Source: Lachnospiraceae bacterium
GTDB lineage: Bacteria > Bacillota > Clostridia > Lachnospirales > Lachnospiraceae
Assembly: GCA_902362715.1 (NCBI GenBank)
Contig: CABIXN010000008.1
Location: 1 to 64,000, forward strand
DNA: 64,000 nt
Reading direction: 5' to 3'
In this document: positions 25,980 through 34,752 of the stretch, piece after piece
Layout of the letters: every line of letters starts with the position of its first letter
Position numbering within the stretch: the stretch's first letter is position 1
Program-made: the position numbers and the translations under genes
Notes under the pieces: generated by a model
Seen by the model: the letters and a program-made list of their open reading frames with translations, nothing else
Databases searched by the model: none
What the model was told of the DNA's origin: nothing

Positions 25980-26771
25980 ATGTCAACAATGGAAAAAATG
26001 GTTATTTTTCACAACTTACTGGATGAAAATGCAAGGCCGGCTATGGAGCGCTGGTTTCGTAGATCTCATGTGCCGGATGTGCTGACGCAGTATCCGTGGA
26101 CAAACCGCTATCTTTTATACCGCCCGGTTCCGGCTCCAAAGGGCGCTGAGGATGCAGGACTTTATACTTACCGGATTCATGAAAACTGGGCGTATGATAT
26201 AAAACTGCGCCGGGGTCATAAAGGTTTAATCGGAATGACGCCGGAACCTTGCAGTAATGTGATCAAAGCAGATATTATTCATATTCCTGCAGAACCAACA
26301 GAAGATTTTCTGGGAGCTGACTGGTCTTATGAACAGCATCCTATTTTACGCTGGGTGATTGCATATCGTTATCCGGAAGGTGCAGATAAGGAAGCTTGTG
26401 ATAAATTCTTTTTGGAAACCCAGGCGCAGGAAATTATGAAGATGCCGGGGCTCATACGGTTTTTTAGTCATAAAGCCATTGAGTTTGAGGGAAGCGCACT
26501 GCCAATTACAACAGATGATAATAAAGAGGAAGGTTCCGATAAGCTGAAAAATATGATGCGGCATTGGGACAGGCTGTCTGAATTGTGGTTTGAATGTAAT
26601 GATGACTGGACAAATGCAGTGATTAACAATCCACCTGCTTTTACGAAGCCGGAGTGGGCAACTTCTGATAAATTTCCGTTTCTGGAACCGGGAGTGGATT
26701 TTGTTCATACGTTTCTTCTAGAATCACCAGATTGTGATTTTACAAAAACATTTACACCATTATATTATTAA
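25980..26771 (+). CDS. EthD-like dimeric alpha/beta-barrel protein
   Basis: 263 aa. Two ferredoxin-like halves are suggested: EKMVIFHNLLDENARPAMERWFRRSHVPDV near the start and RWVIAYRYPEGADKEACDKFF in the middle, each followed by a ligand-pocket-like stretch. This fits the EthD / dimeric alpha-beta barrel superfamily, often small cofactor-binding or hydroxyl-compound-converting enzymes. AGGAGG precedes the start and a terminator follows, so it is monocistronic. The reaction cannot be named. Confidence 0.5.
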   Translation: MSTMEKMVIFHNLLDENARPAMERWFRRSHVPDVLTQYPWTNRYLLYRPVPAPKGAEDAGLYTYRIHENWAYDIKLRRGHKGLIGMTPEPCSNVIKADIIHIPAEPTEDFLGADWSYEQHPILRWVIAYRYPEGADKEACDKFFLETQAQEIMKMPGLIRFFSHKAIEFEGSALPITTDDNKEEGSDKLKNMMRHWDRLSELWFECNDDWTNAVINNPPAFTKPEWATSDKFPFLEPGVDFVHTFLLESPDCDFTKTFTPLYY

Positions 26772-26776
26772 GAAGG

Positions 26777-26814
26777 ATTCAGGGTATATCAAAAACTATG
26801 CCCTGAATTTTTTT
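26777..26814 (+). terminator. Rho-independent terminator
   Basis: Stem ATTCAGGGtAT / ATgCCCTGAAT with an about 10-base loop and a run of seven T residues, directly after the EthD-like gene. Confidence 0.85.
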
Positions 26815-26923
26815 GTTCTTAATTAAAAAATGAGATCTTGAGATATTAAAATCAGTCCTTTTTTGGGATTATATAAAAATATTTGAAAAAAGTTAAAAAT
26901 ATAAAAAAATATCAGAAAATATA

Positions 26924-26952
26924 TTGACAAAATGAATTAAAGTGAGTACAAT
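26924..26952 (+). promoter_or_regulatory. Near-consensus sigma-A promoter
   Basis: TTGACA, exactly 17 bases, TACAAT. It drives the ~335-nt unit that follows and is one of the strongest promoters in the window. Confidence 0.8.
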
Positions 26953-27063
26953 AAAGACAACAAAAGAAGAGAAGTAAAAAAACAAAGGAAGTTTGGTCCT
27001 GGCGGGAAAGCCGCAGAAGAAATTTACATTCGAATCTGATTTAAGTAACAGGAGGACGGTCCA

Positions 27064-27072
27064 ATGGGATAG
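27064..27072 (+). other. Two-codon ORF (Met-Gly-stop) with consensus ribosome site
   Basis: ATG GGA TAG preceded by AGGAGG at 27050-27055, 8-base spacing. Initiation here would be followed by immediate termination. Confidence 0.4.
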
Positions 27073-27161
27073 TTAGCTGACAGATAAAATCCACTCACGA
27101 TAGTGTTTATATAGATGATACCGGATGATATTACAGTAAATACTAAAAAGGAGTGATTCCA

Positions 27162-27182
27162 ATGAAAGGCAGAGACCCATAG
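27162..27182 (+). other. Six-codon ORF (MKGRDP) with consensus ribosome site
   Basis: ATG 27162 follows AAGGAG by 8 bases; stop TAG. Its stop codon abuts the boxA-like TTCTTTGAAAAT. Confidence 0.4.
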
Positions 27183-27194
27183 TTCTTTGAAAAT
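27182..27194 (+). promoter_or_regulatory. boxA-like antitermination element
   Basis: GTTCTTTGAAAAT closely matches the Bacillus-type boxA (TGTTCTTTGAAAAC) that binds NusB/NusE in rRNA operons. Finding it in a short non-rRNA unit is unusual; the match may be chance in AT-rich DNA. Confidence 0.4.
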
Positions 27195-27220
27195 CAAATA
27201 AGGAAAAGGAGGTTAATTAA

Positions 27221-27244
27221 GTGAAACTTCTGAATTATAGTTAA
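27221..27244 (+). other. Seven-codon ORF (GTG start, MKLLNYS) with consensus ribosome site
   Basis: GTG 27221 follows AAGGAGG by 8 bases; the stop TAA lies within the first bases of the terminator stem. Confidence 0.4.
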
Positions 27245-27291
27245 GAGAGCTGTCTGATGACGAGAAAGTCGGGCAGCTCTCTTAAATTTTG
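27241..27291 (+). terminator. Rho-independent terminator of the tiny-ORF unit
   Basis: Perfect 12-bp stem TTAAGAGAGCTG / CAGCTCTCTTAA with a 21-base loop that itself can pair (GAC/GTC), then ATTTTG. Confidence 0.75.
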
Positions 27292-27422
27292 TTATTCAGA
27301 ATGCTGTGATCTGTAAAGGAAAATCATATTATACTTAAATATGATAAAAAAATTTTTTTGATACTGGATTTTCAAATCGGAGTCTGCAATAATAAAAACA
27401 GACAATGGTGAGGAGATGGATT

Positions 27423-28229
27423 ATGAAATACAAGAGAGTTGGAAAGATCACTGCAAAATGGGGAGCTGCTGCGCTGACGGCAGTTATTTTAAGTATGGCT
27501 GCGGGCTGCGGAACGCTGCTGCCGGCAGTAACAGAGCAGACAGAGATTGGGTCAGCAGTTGAGGCATCGAATAGGAGCGATGAAGAGTTATATAAGGATG
27601 CAGTAAAGGATGCAATGACAGTGGAGACAGAAGAGATTCTTCCTGTAGTGAGTCTTGCAGAAGGGGAACCCTATGCTGTTTACAATCATGATAAAACGAG
27701 ACTGCTGTTATTTACTTATCACAAATATCCGGAAAGCTATCCCGACGGACAGGAGGTAACTATTGACTGGGGAGATGTCTGGACATTTACCGGCGGAGAG
27801 ATGGCAGACTGGTATGCGGTAAATAAAAAAGATTTAAGAGATCCGGGAAAACGTTTCCGGCAGCTTTTAGGGCTGCCCACAGACAATATGGCAACACATT
27901 TTACCGGATTATGGGTAAAACCGGAGGATGTCATCCGGCCGGCTTATGTAACGGATATTACAGAAAAAAACATGTCAGACAGCTTTACATCAAATCCAGA
28001 TGCGGAATATAAGGAATGGTTTGATGATAATATTATAGATAGTTATTTTGACGGCTCCTATCCGTGGACCCGGCTGGGCTATACTTATGACTGGGCTTTT
28101 GAGAGCGGCAGTGATTATGGATTGTCAGAATTTTTAATACGAGACGGGGCCCGGGCAGAGGTGGCCTATACTTGTACAAGGGAGGAGTTCCAGGAAAGGC
28201 TGGATTTGGGCAGCTGGCTGCCAGACTAA
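27423..28229 (+). CDS. Putative lipoprotein of unknown function
   Basis: 268 aa. A basic N-terminus and hydrophobic segment end in MAAGCG, a lipobox with the Cys at about residue 24. The mature part is soluble and acidic, with YAVYNHDKTRLLLFTYHKYPE and a Trp-rich centre. I recognise no family. ATG 27423 is chosen because the signal then has normal length and GGTGAGGAG lies upstream. A winged-helix gene follows 25 bp later, so the two are probably co-transcribed. Confidence 0.6.
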   Translation: MKYKRVGKITAKWGAAALTAVILSMAAGCGTLLPAVTEQTEIGSAVEASNRSDEELYKDAVKDAMTVETEEILPVVSLAEGEPYAVYNHDKTRLLLFTYHKYPESYPDGQEVTIDWGDVWTFTGGEMADWYAVNKKDLRDPGKRFRQLLGLPTDNMATHFTGLWVKPEDVIRPAYVTDITEKNMSDSFTSNPDAEYKEWFDDNIIDSYFDGSYPWTRLGYTYDWAFESGSDYGLSEFLIRDGARAEVAYTCTREEFQERLDLGSWLPD

Positions 28230-28254
28230 AGGAAGAGACAGGAGGAATAAGGTC

Positions 28255-29088
28255 ATGGCAGATCAGACAGAGATTTTAAAGTTTCGGATTTTAATGTGCT
28301 TTGTTACAATGTCAGAGGAGGGATGCAATGTCACAAATCTGGCAAAGGTAATTGCCGTGGAGAAATATACGGTAAGCCGGATTCTTACGGCACTGGAAAG
28401 AGAAGGGATGCTTGACCGGAGCAGCCGTCGGAGACCAAAGCTCACAGGTAAAGGCAGAACAGAAGCTTTAAAATATAAAAACAGAATGGAAATAGCTATG
28501 AATCATCTGAAATATGAAGGTGTTTTAGAGAGCGTTGCCAGAAAAGATGCTTTTTATCTGGCCAGGTATTGTTCTGAGGAAACGTTTCAGGCGATTCAGA
28601 ACGGGGAAGAGCGGCATCGTATGAAGTATATTTTCAAAGATCAGAGAAATTTTACCGGAGAACAGTTGTGTCAGCAGCTGCATGAAGGTAATTACCGGCT
28701 TCCTTTTGTGATTTACAAAGAAGATGCCAGGAATCAGCCTCCGGTATCTATGGCCAATGAAGGGTTTGAACATCCCTGTGAATTGATGGTGAGAAAAAAA
28801 CGGGGAGTGATACGGCTGAAGGCTAGTTCAGTGGCCCATGGCTCTGCGGCTGACGGAAGGAAAATGCATGGAAAAATAGAAAATCTGAAGTATGAATGCG
28901 GGGGAGCTTTTTGGGATGCAGAACATATTGGTGATTTTCTGCAGTTTCCGGCAGATAGTATGCATTTTATGAATCTTGGCAGTTATCCTGATAGTTTGTA
29001 TCATGGAACGGTAAAACTGAAAATGAGAAGTTCTGCAGGGACGGCCCATATGCCTGAGAGTGTGGCGGTTTTTACCGTGATATTTTAA
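28255..29088 (+). CDS. Winged-helix DNA-binding protein with unknown C-terminal domain
   Basis: 277 aa. The N-terminal ~75 residues form a MarR-like winged helix (VTNLAKVIAVEKYTVSRIL, then LEREGMLDRSSRRRPKLTGKG). The remaining ~200 residues include a predicted beta-rich region with no recognised motif. Ribosome site AGGAGG lies upstream. It follows the lipoprotein gene closely. Its partner or target is unknown. Confidence 0.6.
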   Translation: MADQTEILKFRILMCFVTMSEEGCNVTNLAKVIAVEKYTVSRILTALEREGMLDRSSRRRPKLTGKGRTEALKYKNRMEIAMNHLKYEGVLESVARKDAFYLARYCSEETFQAIQNGEERHRMKYIFKDQRNFTGEQLCQQLHEGNYRLPFVIYKEDARNQPPVSMANEGFEHPCELMVRKKRGVIRLKASSVAHGSAADGRKMHGKIENLKYECGGAFWDAEHIGDFLQFPADSMHFMNLGSYPDSLYHGTVKLKMRSSAGTAHMPESVAVFTVIF

Positions 29089-29152
29089 GGGTAAAGTTTA
29101 GAAAATGATACATTTCGGCAATATATCAGCAGTAAGTGAGAAATAAACTCAA

Positions 29153-29184
29153 CAGCAGAAGATGCAGTAATGCAACTTCTGCTG
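29153..29184 (+). other. Stem-loop after the winged-helix gene
   Basis: CAGCAGAAG / CTTCTGCTG (9 bp) with inner TGCA/TGCA pairing and a GTAA loop. There is no T run directly after it, so it is a hairpin of uncertain role; the true terminator may be at 29290. Confidence 0.5.
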
Positions 29185-29289
29185 GCTGCTTTAAATATCT
29201 TAGAATCTGATTGATAATAATCAATAATGTTGCATCTGCGCTACAAAAAAGAAGATAAGACAGGTAGTATTTATGATACAGTAAGATAG

Positions 29290-29312
29290 AAAAATGCCCC
29301 AGGGCATTTTTT
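29290..29312 (+). terminator. Compact hairpin terminator
   Basis: AAAATGCCC-ca-GGGCATTTT followed by TT. It is near symmetric and could work in both directions; it separates the winged-helix gene from the ABC operon. Confidence 0.7.
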
Positions 29313-29325
29313 AAATCCATATCAG

Positions 29326-29339
29326 TTAGTTATAACTAA
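29326..29339. promoter_or_regulatory. Perfect palindrome TTAGTTATAACTAA, probable operator
   Basis: A 14-bp perfect palindrome 29 bases before the ABC operon start. Palindromes of this type are typical of Crp/Fnr- or MarR-like regulator sites; the binding protein is unknown. Confidence 0.5.
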
Positions 29340-29367
29340 TAAAAGTAAGCGAAAGGAAACTAATAAA

Positions 29368-31128
29368 ATGATGATGGACAAAAGACTGATTCATATGTTG
29401 AAAGCGGATAAAAAGTATATTGCCGGAAATATTTTACTGCAGTGGATATCCCTTCTGGCAAATATCACTTTTATTTTTTCTGTGGCTGCGTTTTTGCAGA
29501 TGCTGTATGAGGGGGAATTTAGAACAGAAGTCTGGCTCAGACTGATAATAACGGCTGTGGAAGCTGTTGCTGTCCGGTTTTTCTGTGCCAGAGGAAGCGC
29601 AAAAATGTCGTATCTGTCATCTAAAAATGTCAGAAAAACATTAAGGCAGAACATATACAGGAAGTTGTTAAAGCTTGGAATGTCATATCAGGAGAAGGTA
29701 TCTTCGGCGGAAACTGTCCAGATGGCAGTGGAAGGAGTAGATCAGCTGGAAACTTATTTTGGGGCTTATCTTCCACAGTTTTTTTACAGTCTGCTGGCTC
29801 CGGTGACGCTGTTTGTGACACTGGCATTTGTTAATGTTCGCTCGGCGGTTATACTGCTGATCTGCGTTCCTTTAATTCCGGCGGCCATTGCCGGAGTACA
29901 GACCTTTGCCAAAAAACTGCTGTCAAAATACTGGGGACAGTACACGTCTTTGGGGGACCATTTCCTGGAAAATCTTCAGGGGCTTACTACATTGAAGATT
30001 TATCAGGCGGATGAAGCTAGAAATCAGGAGATGAACCAGGAGGCTGAAAAGTTTCGGAAGATTACTATGAAAGTACTGACCATGCAGTTAAATTCCATTA
30101 CTATTATGGATTTAGTGGCTTATGGCGGAGCGGCCCTTGGAATTTTGATATCTGTCCGTCAGTTTCAGGCCGGAAATGTAAATTTAGCGGGAGCGCTGGC
30201 GATTATTCTGCTGGCAGCTGAGTTTTTTATTCCTATGCGCCAGCTGGGCAGTTTTTTTCATATAGCAATGAATGGAATGGCTGCCAGTGACAGAATTTTT
30301 AAATTGCTGGAGATAAAAGAAGCAGAACAAAAGGAAGTCTGCGATTTCCCGAAAAAAGGCTGCTGCATATCAGCACGTCATCTTTATTTTACTTATGATG
30401 GAGAACGTGAGATTTTAAAAGATATTTCTTTTGATATTCCGGAAGGGAGTTTTACAGCTGTTGTAGGGGAAAGCGGAAGCGGTAAATCTACAATTGCATC
30501 TATATTGATGGGAAGGAACCATGTGCAGCAGGGAACGCTGAAAGCAGGGGACTGTAATTATGACCGGATCCGGGAAGAGGAGCTTATGAAACAGATCACT
30601 TATGTGGGGCATAACAGCTATCTGTTTCGGGGGACGGTAAGAGAAAATCTGTTAATGGGAAATCATCAGGCTTCCCAGGAAGAGATGTGGGAGGTTTTGG
30701 ACCGGATGCGTCTGAGCGGATTTTTGAGAGCAGAACAGGGGCTTGACACCATGCTTACGGAAAATGGCAGTAATTTTTCGGGAGGCCAGCGTCAGAGGCT
30801 GGCTCTGGCAAGAGCATTGCTTCATAACAGCCCGGTATATATATTTGATGAAGCATCTTCAAATATTGATGCTGAAAGTGAAGACGATATCTTACAGCAG
30901 ATTTATTCGCTGGCCAGAACAAAAACGGTTCTGATGATTACCCACCGTTTATCAAATGTAAAAAATGCGGATTGGATTTATGTGATGCAGAAAGGAAAGA
31001 TCGCAGAACAGGGATGCCATGAACAGCTTCTGGGTCAGAATGGAGTTTACGCAGATCTCTGGGAAACACAGCAGGATCTGGAAAACTATGGAAGGAGTGT
31101 GCAGCAGTGGAAAAAAGAAGTAGTTTAA
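29368..31128 (+). CDS. CydD-like ABC transporter, permease-ATPase fusion
   Basis: 586 aa. Six transmembrane helices (about 15-300) are followed by an ABC domain with Walker A GESGSGKST (about 370), signature FSGGQRQRLALARALL, Walker B VYIFDEASS and a switch His in MITHRLSN. The family includes CydDC cysteine/glutathione exporters. It overlaps the next half-transporter by 22 bp, giving an ABC heterodimer. Lipid or peptide export is an alternative; the operon partners (YgbA, YbaN) favour redox or NO stress. Confidence 0.82.
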   Translation: MMMDKRLIHMLKADKKYIAGNILLQWISLLANITFIFSVAAFLQMLYEGEFRTEVWLRLIITAVEAVAVRFFCARGSAKMSYLSSKNVRKTLRQNIYRKLLKLGMSYQEKVSSAETVQMAVEGVDQLETYFGAYLPQFFYSLLAPVTLFVTLAFVNVRSAVILLICVPLIPAAIAGVQTFAKKLLSKYWGQYTSLGDHFLENLQGLTTLKIYQADEARNQEMNQEAEKFRKITMKVLTMQLNSITIMDLVAYGGAALGILISVRQFQAGNVNLAGALAIILLAAEFFIPMRQLGSFFHIAMNGMAASDRIFKLLEIKEAEQKEVCDFPKKGCCISARHLYFTYDGEREILKDISFDIPEGSFTAVVGESGSGKSTIASILMGRNHVQQGTLKAGDCNYDRIREEELMKQITYVGHNSYLFRGTVRENLLMGNHQASQEEMWEVLDRMRLSGFLRAEQGLDTMLTENGSNFSGGQRQRLALARALLHNSPVYIFDEASSNIDAESEDDILQQIYSLARTKTVLMITHRLSNVKNADWIYVMQKGKIAEQGCHEQLLGQNGVYADLWETQQDLENYGRSVQQWKKEVV

Positions 31129-32765
31129 GTATTTGTTTGAGGCTTTTAAAACTGGTGAAACCTCTGGCAGGATTTATGGTTCTTGCAGTGGGTATGGGGA
31201 TCGCAGGACATCTTTGCGCCTCCTTTCTTACTGTTCTTGGTGTGTTTGCCGTGCTTTCTGTTCTTCAGGTTACGACAGCTTTGAGTTTAAAGATAATTTT
31301 TATACTGTTAGCGGTGTTTGCTGTATGCAGAGGATTTCTTAGATATGGGGAACAGGCGTGCAATCATTTTATTGCATTTAAGCTGCTGGCTTTGATTCGT
31401 GATAAGGTATTCAGGGCTCTTCGCAGGCTCTGCCCGGCGAAACTGGAAGGAAAGGAAAAGGGCAATCTGATTTCGGTAATTACTTCGGATATTGAACTGC
31501 TGGAGGTATTTTACGCACATACAATCTCACCGGTGTTGATTGCAGTCTGCACATCAGTTTTTATGTGCCTTTTTATTGGCCGTTACCATTGGGCCCTGGG
31601 AGGTCTTGCCGCCGCCTCCTATTTCATTCTTGGATGCGTATTACCCGGGATTACTTCCCGGATGAGCGGAGGGCATGGGGCCGACTTTAGAAAACAGACC
31701 GGAGAGCTTGGAAGCTATGTGCTGGACAGCTTAAGAGGGCTGGAGGAAAACATTCAATATCAGATGGGAGAGGAGCGGCTTAAGGAAATGAATGAACGGG
31801 CAGATAAGCTGTCTGAGGAAGAAAAACACATGAAGAAGCTGGCCGGGAATAATCAGGCGGTGATTCATACAGCGGTTCTTGTTCTCAGCCTGGCTATGCT
31901 TTTAAGTTCTTCGTTTTTATTTCAAAAGCAGCTGATTGGCTTTGAAGGGATACTGATTTCAACAGTGGCGCTTATGAGTTCCTTTGGCCCGGTGATTGCA
32001 CTGGCCAATCTTTCGAGTACTCTGCAAAGTACCATGGCGGCAGGTAACAGGGTGCTGGATATTCTAGATGAGATGCCTTTGACAGAAGATATTACAGATC
32101 AGCCGGAACAGGTGTTTTCCGGAGCAAGACTTCAGCATGTAGAATTTGGATATGGAGATGAAAAAATTTTATCTGATATATCATTGTCAATTTCTAAAAA
32201 TCAAATTATCGGTATTACTGGTAAAAGCGGAAGCGGTAAATCTACACTGCTGAAGCTGCTGATGCGTTTCTGGGAGCGCGATCAGGGAAGCATAACCATT
32301 TCCGGTACAGATATTAACTGTATTAATACCCTGAATCTTAGAAATATGGAAAGTTTTGTTACTCAGGAGACGTATCTGTTTCATGACAGCATTGAAAATA
32401 ATATACGAATTGCAAAACCCGATGCCAGCCGGGAGGAAATAGAAAAAGCCTGCCGGAAAGCATCAGTTCACGATTTTATTATAAGCCTTCCAAATGGATA
32501 TCAGACAAATGCAGGTGAGCTGGGAGATGCGCTCTCCGGGGGAGAGCGGCAGAGAATCGGGCTGGCAAGGGCTTTTTTGCATGAAGCACCGTTTATCTTG
32601 CTGGATGAACCAACCAGTAATCTGGACAGTCTGAATGAAGGGGCTGTGTTAAAAGCGCTGTGCCAGGAAAGAAGCGGTAAAACCATGGTTTTGGTTTCCC
32701 ACCGGCCTTCAACTATGAAAATTGCAGATTATGTCTGCCCGATAGAACACGGGAGGGTAAGCTGA
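31107..32765 (+). CDS. CydC-like ABC transporter, permease-ATPase fusion
   Basis: 552 aa with the same layout as its partner: six helices, then an ABC domain with Walker A GKSGSGKST, signature LSGGERQRIGLARAFL and Walker B ILLDEPTSNLDS, and His in LVSHRPST. Overlap with the upstream gene and adjoining stop/start with the downstream one indicate one operon. Together they would form a heterodimeric exporter for reduced thiols or a related small molecule (inference from CydDC family likeness). Confidence 0.82.
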   Translation: MEKRSSLSICLRLLKLVKPLAGFMVLAVGMGIAGHLCASFLTVLGVFAVLSVLQVTTALSLKIIFILLAVFAVCRGFLRYGEQACNHFIAFKLLALIRDKVFRALRRLCPAKLEGKEKGNLISVITSDIELLEVFYAHTISPVLIAVCTSVFMCLFIGRYHWALGGLAAASYFILGCVLPGITSRMSGGHGADFRKQTGELGSYVLDSLRGLEENIQYQMGEERLKEMNERADKLSEEEKHMKKLAGNNQAVIHTAVLVLSLAMLLSSSFLFQKQLIGFEGILISTVALMSSFGPVIALANLSSTLQSTMAAGNRVLDILDEMPLTEDITDQPEQVFSGARLQHVEFGYGDEKILSDISLSISKNQIIGITGKSGSGKSTLLKLLMRFWERDQGSITISGTDINCINTLNLRNMESFVTQETYLFHDSIENNIRIAKPDASREEIEKACRKASVHDFIISLPNGYQTNAGELGDALSGGERQRIGLARAFLHEAPFILLDEPTSNLDSLNEGAVLKALCQERSGKTMVLVSHRPSTMKIADYVCPIEHGRVS

Positions 32766-33115
32766 TGACAAAAGATATTAAGAAAAAAACAGAGCAGGAG
32801 AAGCGGATGGTATCTGATATGATTTTTCTGTACTGCAGAAAAAAGCATGGGGCCCGGCAGACCTTGTGTTCAGAGTGCAGAGAGCTGAAGCATTATGCAC
32901 AAGTGCGCAGTGATCATTGTCCATTTATGGAAACAAAAACATTTTGTTCCAACTGTACGGTCCATTGCTACAGCCCCCAAATGCGGGAAAAGATACGGAA
33001 AGTTATGGCTTTTTCAGGACCGCGCATGATTCTTTATCATCCTGTGGCGGCAATCAGACATTTAATTACCAGTAAAAGAGAAAAGAGAGAATGGAGGAAT
33101 GTCAATGAAAATTAA
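32765..33115 (+). CDS. ygbA: YgbA-like nitrous-oxide-stimulated promoter family protein
   Basis: 116 aa. It contains the Cys-rich core CRKKHGARQTLCSECRELKHYA..R...CPF....FCSNCTVHCY, characteristic of the YgbA_NO family (a nitrosative-stress protein in enteric bacteria, NsrR regulated). The conserved Cys pairs suggest metal or iron-sulfur binding. It begins at the last base of the ABC gene (stop/start overlap) and overlaps YbaN. Its role here is inferred from family name only. Confidence 0.85.
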   Translation: MTKDIKKKTEQEKRMVSDMIFLYCRKKHGARQTLCSECRELKHYAQVRSDHCPFMETKTFCSNCTVHCYSPQMREKIRKVMAFSGPRMILYHPVAAIRHLITSKREKREWRNVNEN

Positions 33116-33533
33116 AAAACTAATACTAATGGCAGTAGGGTGTCTTTCACTGGCAGTGGGATGTGTGGGGGTTGTGCTTCCCCTGCTTCCGGCGTTTCCA
33201 TTTTTCCTGCTGACGGTTATCTGCTTTACAAAAAGTTCGCAAAAGCTTCATAATTGGTTTGTGGGAACAAAAATGTACAGAAATTCCCTGGAGCCTTTTC
33301 TAAATAAAAAAGGTATGACAATGAAGACTAAGCTTTCTGTTATGGCCAGTGTTACTGCCCTGATGTCTATTGGGTTTATCATGATGAGCCGGATTCCGGT
33401 GGGACGTATTATTTTAGCGGGTGTCTGGGTGTTTCATATGATATTCTTTTTGTTTAAGGTTAAGACAATCAGACCGGAATCCAAAGAAAAGGATGAGCAG
33501 GATGCTTTGGCAGAAGAGGTGTTTGAGCAGTAA
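33105..33533 (+). CDS. ybaN: YbaN/DUF454-family membrane protein
   Basis: 142 aa. It has a GC.SL..G..GVVLPLLPAFPFFLLT core and two further hydrophobic helices, as in the DUF454 (YbaN) family of inner-membrane proteins. ATG 33105 is chosen because GGAGG at 33093-33097 is 7 bases upstream, whereas ATG 33099 would touch it. It is last in the CydDC-YgbA-YbaN operon. Molecular function unknown. Confidence 0.85.
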   Translation: MKIKKLILMAVGCLSLAVGCVGVVLPLLPAFPFFLLTVICFTKSSQKLHNWFVGTKMYRNSLEPFLNKKGMTMKTKLSVMASVTALMSIGFIMMSRIPVGRIILAGVWVFHMIFFLFKVKTIRPESKEKDEQDALAEEVFEQ

Positions 33534-33681
33534 GAGCGTGGTAATAAAAGAACAGGACTTATTTACAGCGGTAATAAAATCATAAGTACTAAAAGTCTCC
33601 TTTTCCGGAAAATTCATGAAAGATTAAGATTATTCAATTAAAAATATGATAAAATGACAGGGTGGAAAGGAGTACATAAAA

Positions 33682-34062
33682 ATGAGTGGAAGACGAAGAA
33701 GGCGCAGAAGAAAATGGCCGGTTATATTGATTGTTATAGTTGTAATTATCCTGCTTTTGCTTTTGGCAGGCGGAAAGTTTTTAAAACACACCATTGCGAA
33801 GACAGCGGCCAGACAGATGATTACTCAGCAGGTTCAGGAAAGCGGCAGCAGTGAAGCTTCAGATATTTTAAACCGGATGTCAGATGAGGATCTGGATACA
33901 GCCACCGGCATTGCAGAAAAATATATTTCCCTTGGAAAGATGAATGAATATATGCAGGCATGGCAGAGCGGTGATCTGTCCAAAATAAAAGAGGAATTAA
34001 AGCAGTCGATGAGTCAGGAGGATCTAGATACGTTAAGGTCACTTTATGAGAAATACCGGTAA
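33682..34062 (+). CDS. Single-pass membrane protein of unknown function
   Basis: 126 aa. A very basic N-terminus (MSGRRRRRRRKW) precedes one hydrophobic helix (about 14-31), then an acidic helical domain with DEDLDTATGIAEKYI and a second similar EDLDTLRSLYEKY, hinting at a duplicated helical motif. Ribosome site AAGGAG at about 33666. It is followed by a terminator at 34156. The topology is N-in with an extracytoplasmic helical domain. Confidence 0.6.
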   Translation: MSGRRRRRRRKWPVILIVIVVIILLLLLAGGKFLKHTIAKTAARQMITQQVQESGSSEASDILNRMSDEDLDTATGIAEKYISLGKMNEYMQAWQSGDLSKIKEELKQSMSQEDLDTLRSLYEKYR

Positions 34063-34155
34063 ACATTGACTGTGGTCAGAAAAGAATGATTCATGTAAGA
34101 TAAGCGGAAAGCAAAAAAGAAATCCCAAGGGGCTGTAAAAAAACTCCCCTAAAAG

Positions 34156-34193
34156 AAAAATCGCCCAGACCGTGAGGTCTGAGCGATTTTTTT
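34156..34193 (+). terminator. Rho-independent terminator
   Basis: AAAAATCGC-c-CAGACC-gtga-GGTCTG-a-GCGATTTTT with a T run. It marks the left edge of the accessory island. Confidence 0.9.
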
Positions 34194-34258
34194 ATAAAAC
34201 TTATACAACGATTAAACATAAGGACGACAGGGAGTAAAAACCTTGCCGTCTTTATATT

Positions 34259-34582
34259 TTACATTTTCTCTTTATAATCTTTTCCCCAAGCTTCCATTGC
34301 AGAAATAATTGGTCGCATTGATTCCCCAAGTTCTGAAAGAGAATATTCTACTCTCGGTGGAACTTCGGCGTAAACTGTACGAATGACAATTCCATCGCTT
34401 TCCATAGAACGCAGACTGTCCGTTAATACTTTTTGGCTGATACCTTCAAGGGATTTTTGCAATTCATTAAATCGCCACGGACGGGCAAGCAGATTTCTCA
34501 TTATCAGCAATTTCCATTTACTTCCTATCATTTGAACAGTAGTAGCCACAGGGCAAGCTGGCAGTTCTTCTTTTTTTATCAT
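34259..34582 (-). CDS. HxlR-family transcriptional regulator
   Basis: 107 aa winged-helix protein with the HxlR pattern CPVATTVQMIGSKWKLLIMRNLL, RFNELQKSLEGISQKVLTDSLR and YSLSELGESM. The Cys at about residue 10 (PACPV) is the redox-reactive position of many HxlR/YodB-type sensors. The ATG at 34580-34582 has GAGGTG upstream. It is divergent from the ACGX operon across a 256-bp gap carrying a CGTAC-tt-GTACG palindrome, so it is the likely regulator of that operon (inference). Confidence 0.88.
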   Translation of the reverse strand: MIKKEELPACPVATTVQMIGSKWKLLIMRNLLARPWRFNELQKSLEGISQKVLTDSLRSMESDGIVIRTVYAEVPPRVEYSLSELGESMRPIISAMEAWGKDYKEKM

Positions 34583-34752
34583 AGCAAGCACCTCTAATCG
34601 AATGTTACATCAAATTGTAATGTTATACTCATATTTTACTGTGAATCGCTAAAAAAGCAATAGAGCAGTCTTAATTTCTAAAAAATATTATCCTTAAAAT
34701 GCCTGTAAACACGCAAAAGTTACAAAAAGGTGCGTATCCCAATAAAAAAGTG

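Larger units (their letters stand above)
26959..27295 (+). ncRNA. Transcript with three tiny ORFs, a boxA-like element and a terminator
   Basis: Between a near-consensus promoter and a 12-bp terminator stem there is no normal gene. Three minimal ORFs each have an excellent ribosome site 8 bases upstream: GGAGG to ATG 27064 (Met-Gly-stop), AAGGAG to ATG 27162 (MKGRDP), AAGGAGG to GTG 27221 (MKLLNYS). A boxA-like TTCTTTGAAAAT lies between the second and third. I do not recognise the family; it could be a small regulatory RNA, a leader-peptide array or a remnant. Confidence 0.55.

Noticed and set aside
29126..29320. 64-aa minus-strand ORF between the winged-helix gene and the ABC operon
   Set aside because: It runs over two hairpins and a terminator and has no ribosome site.
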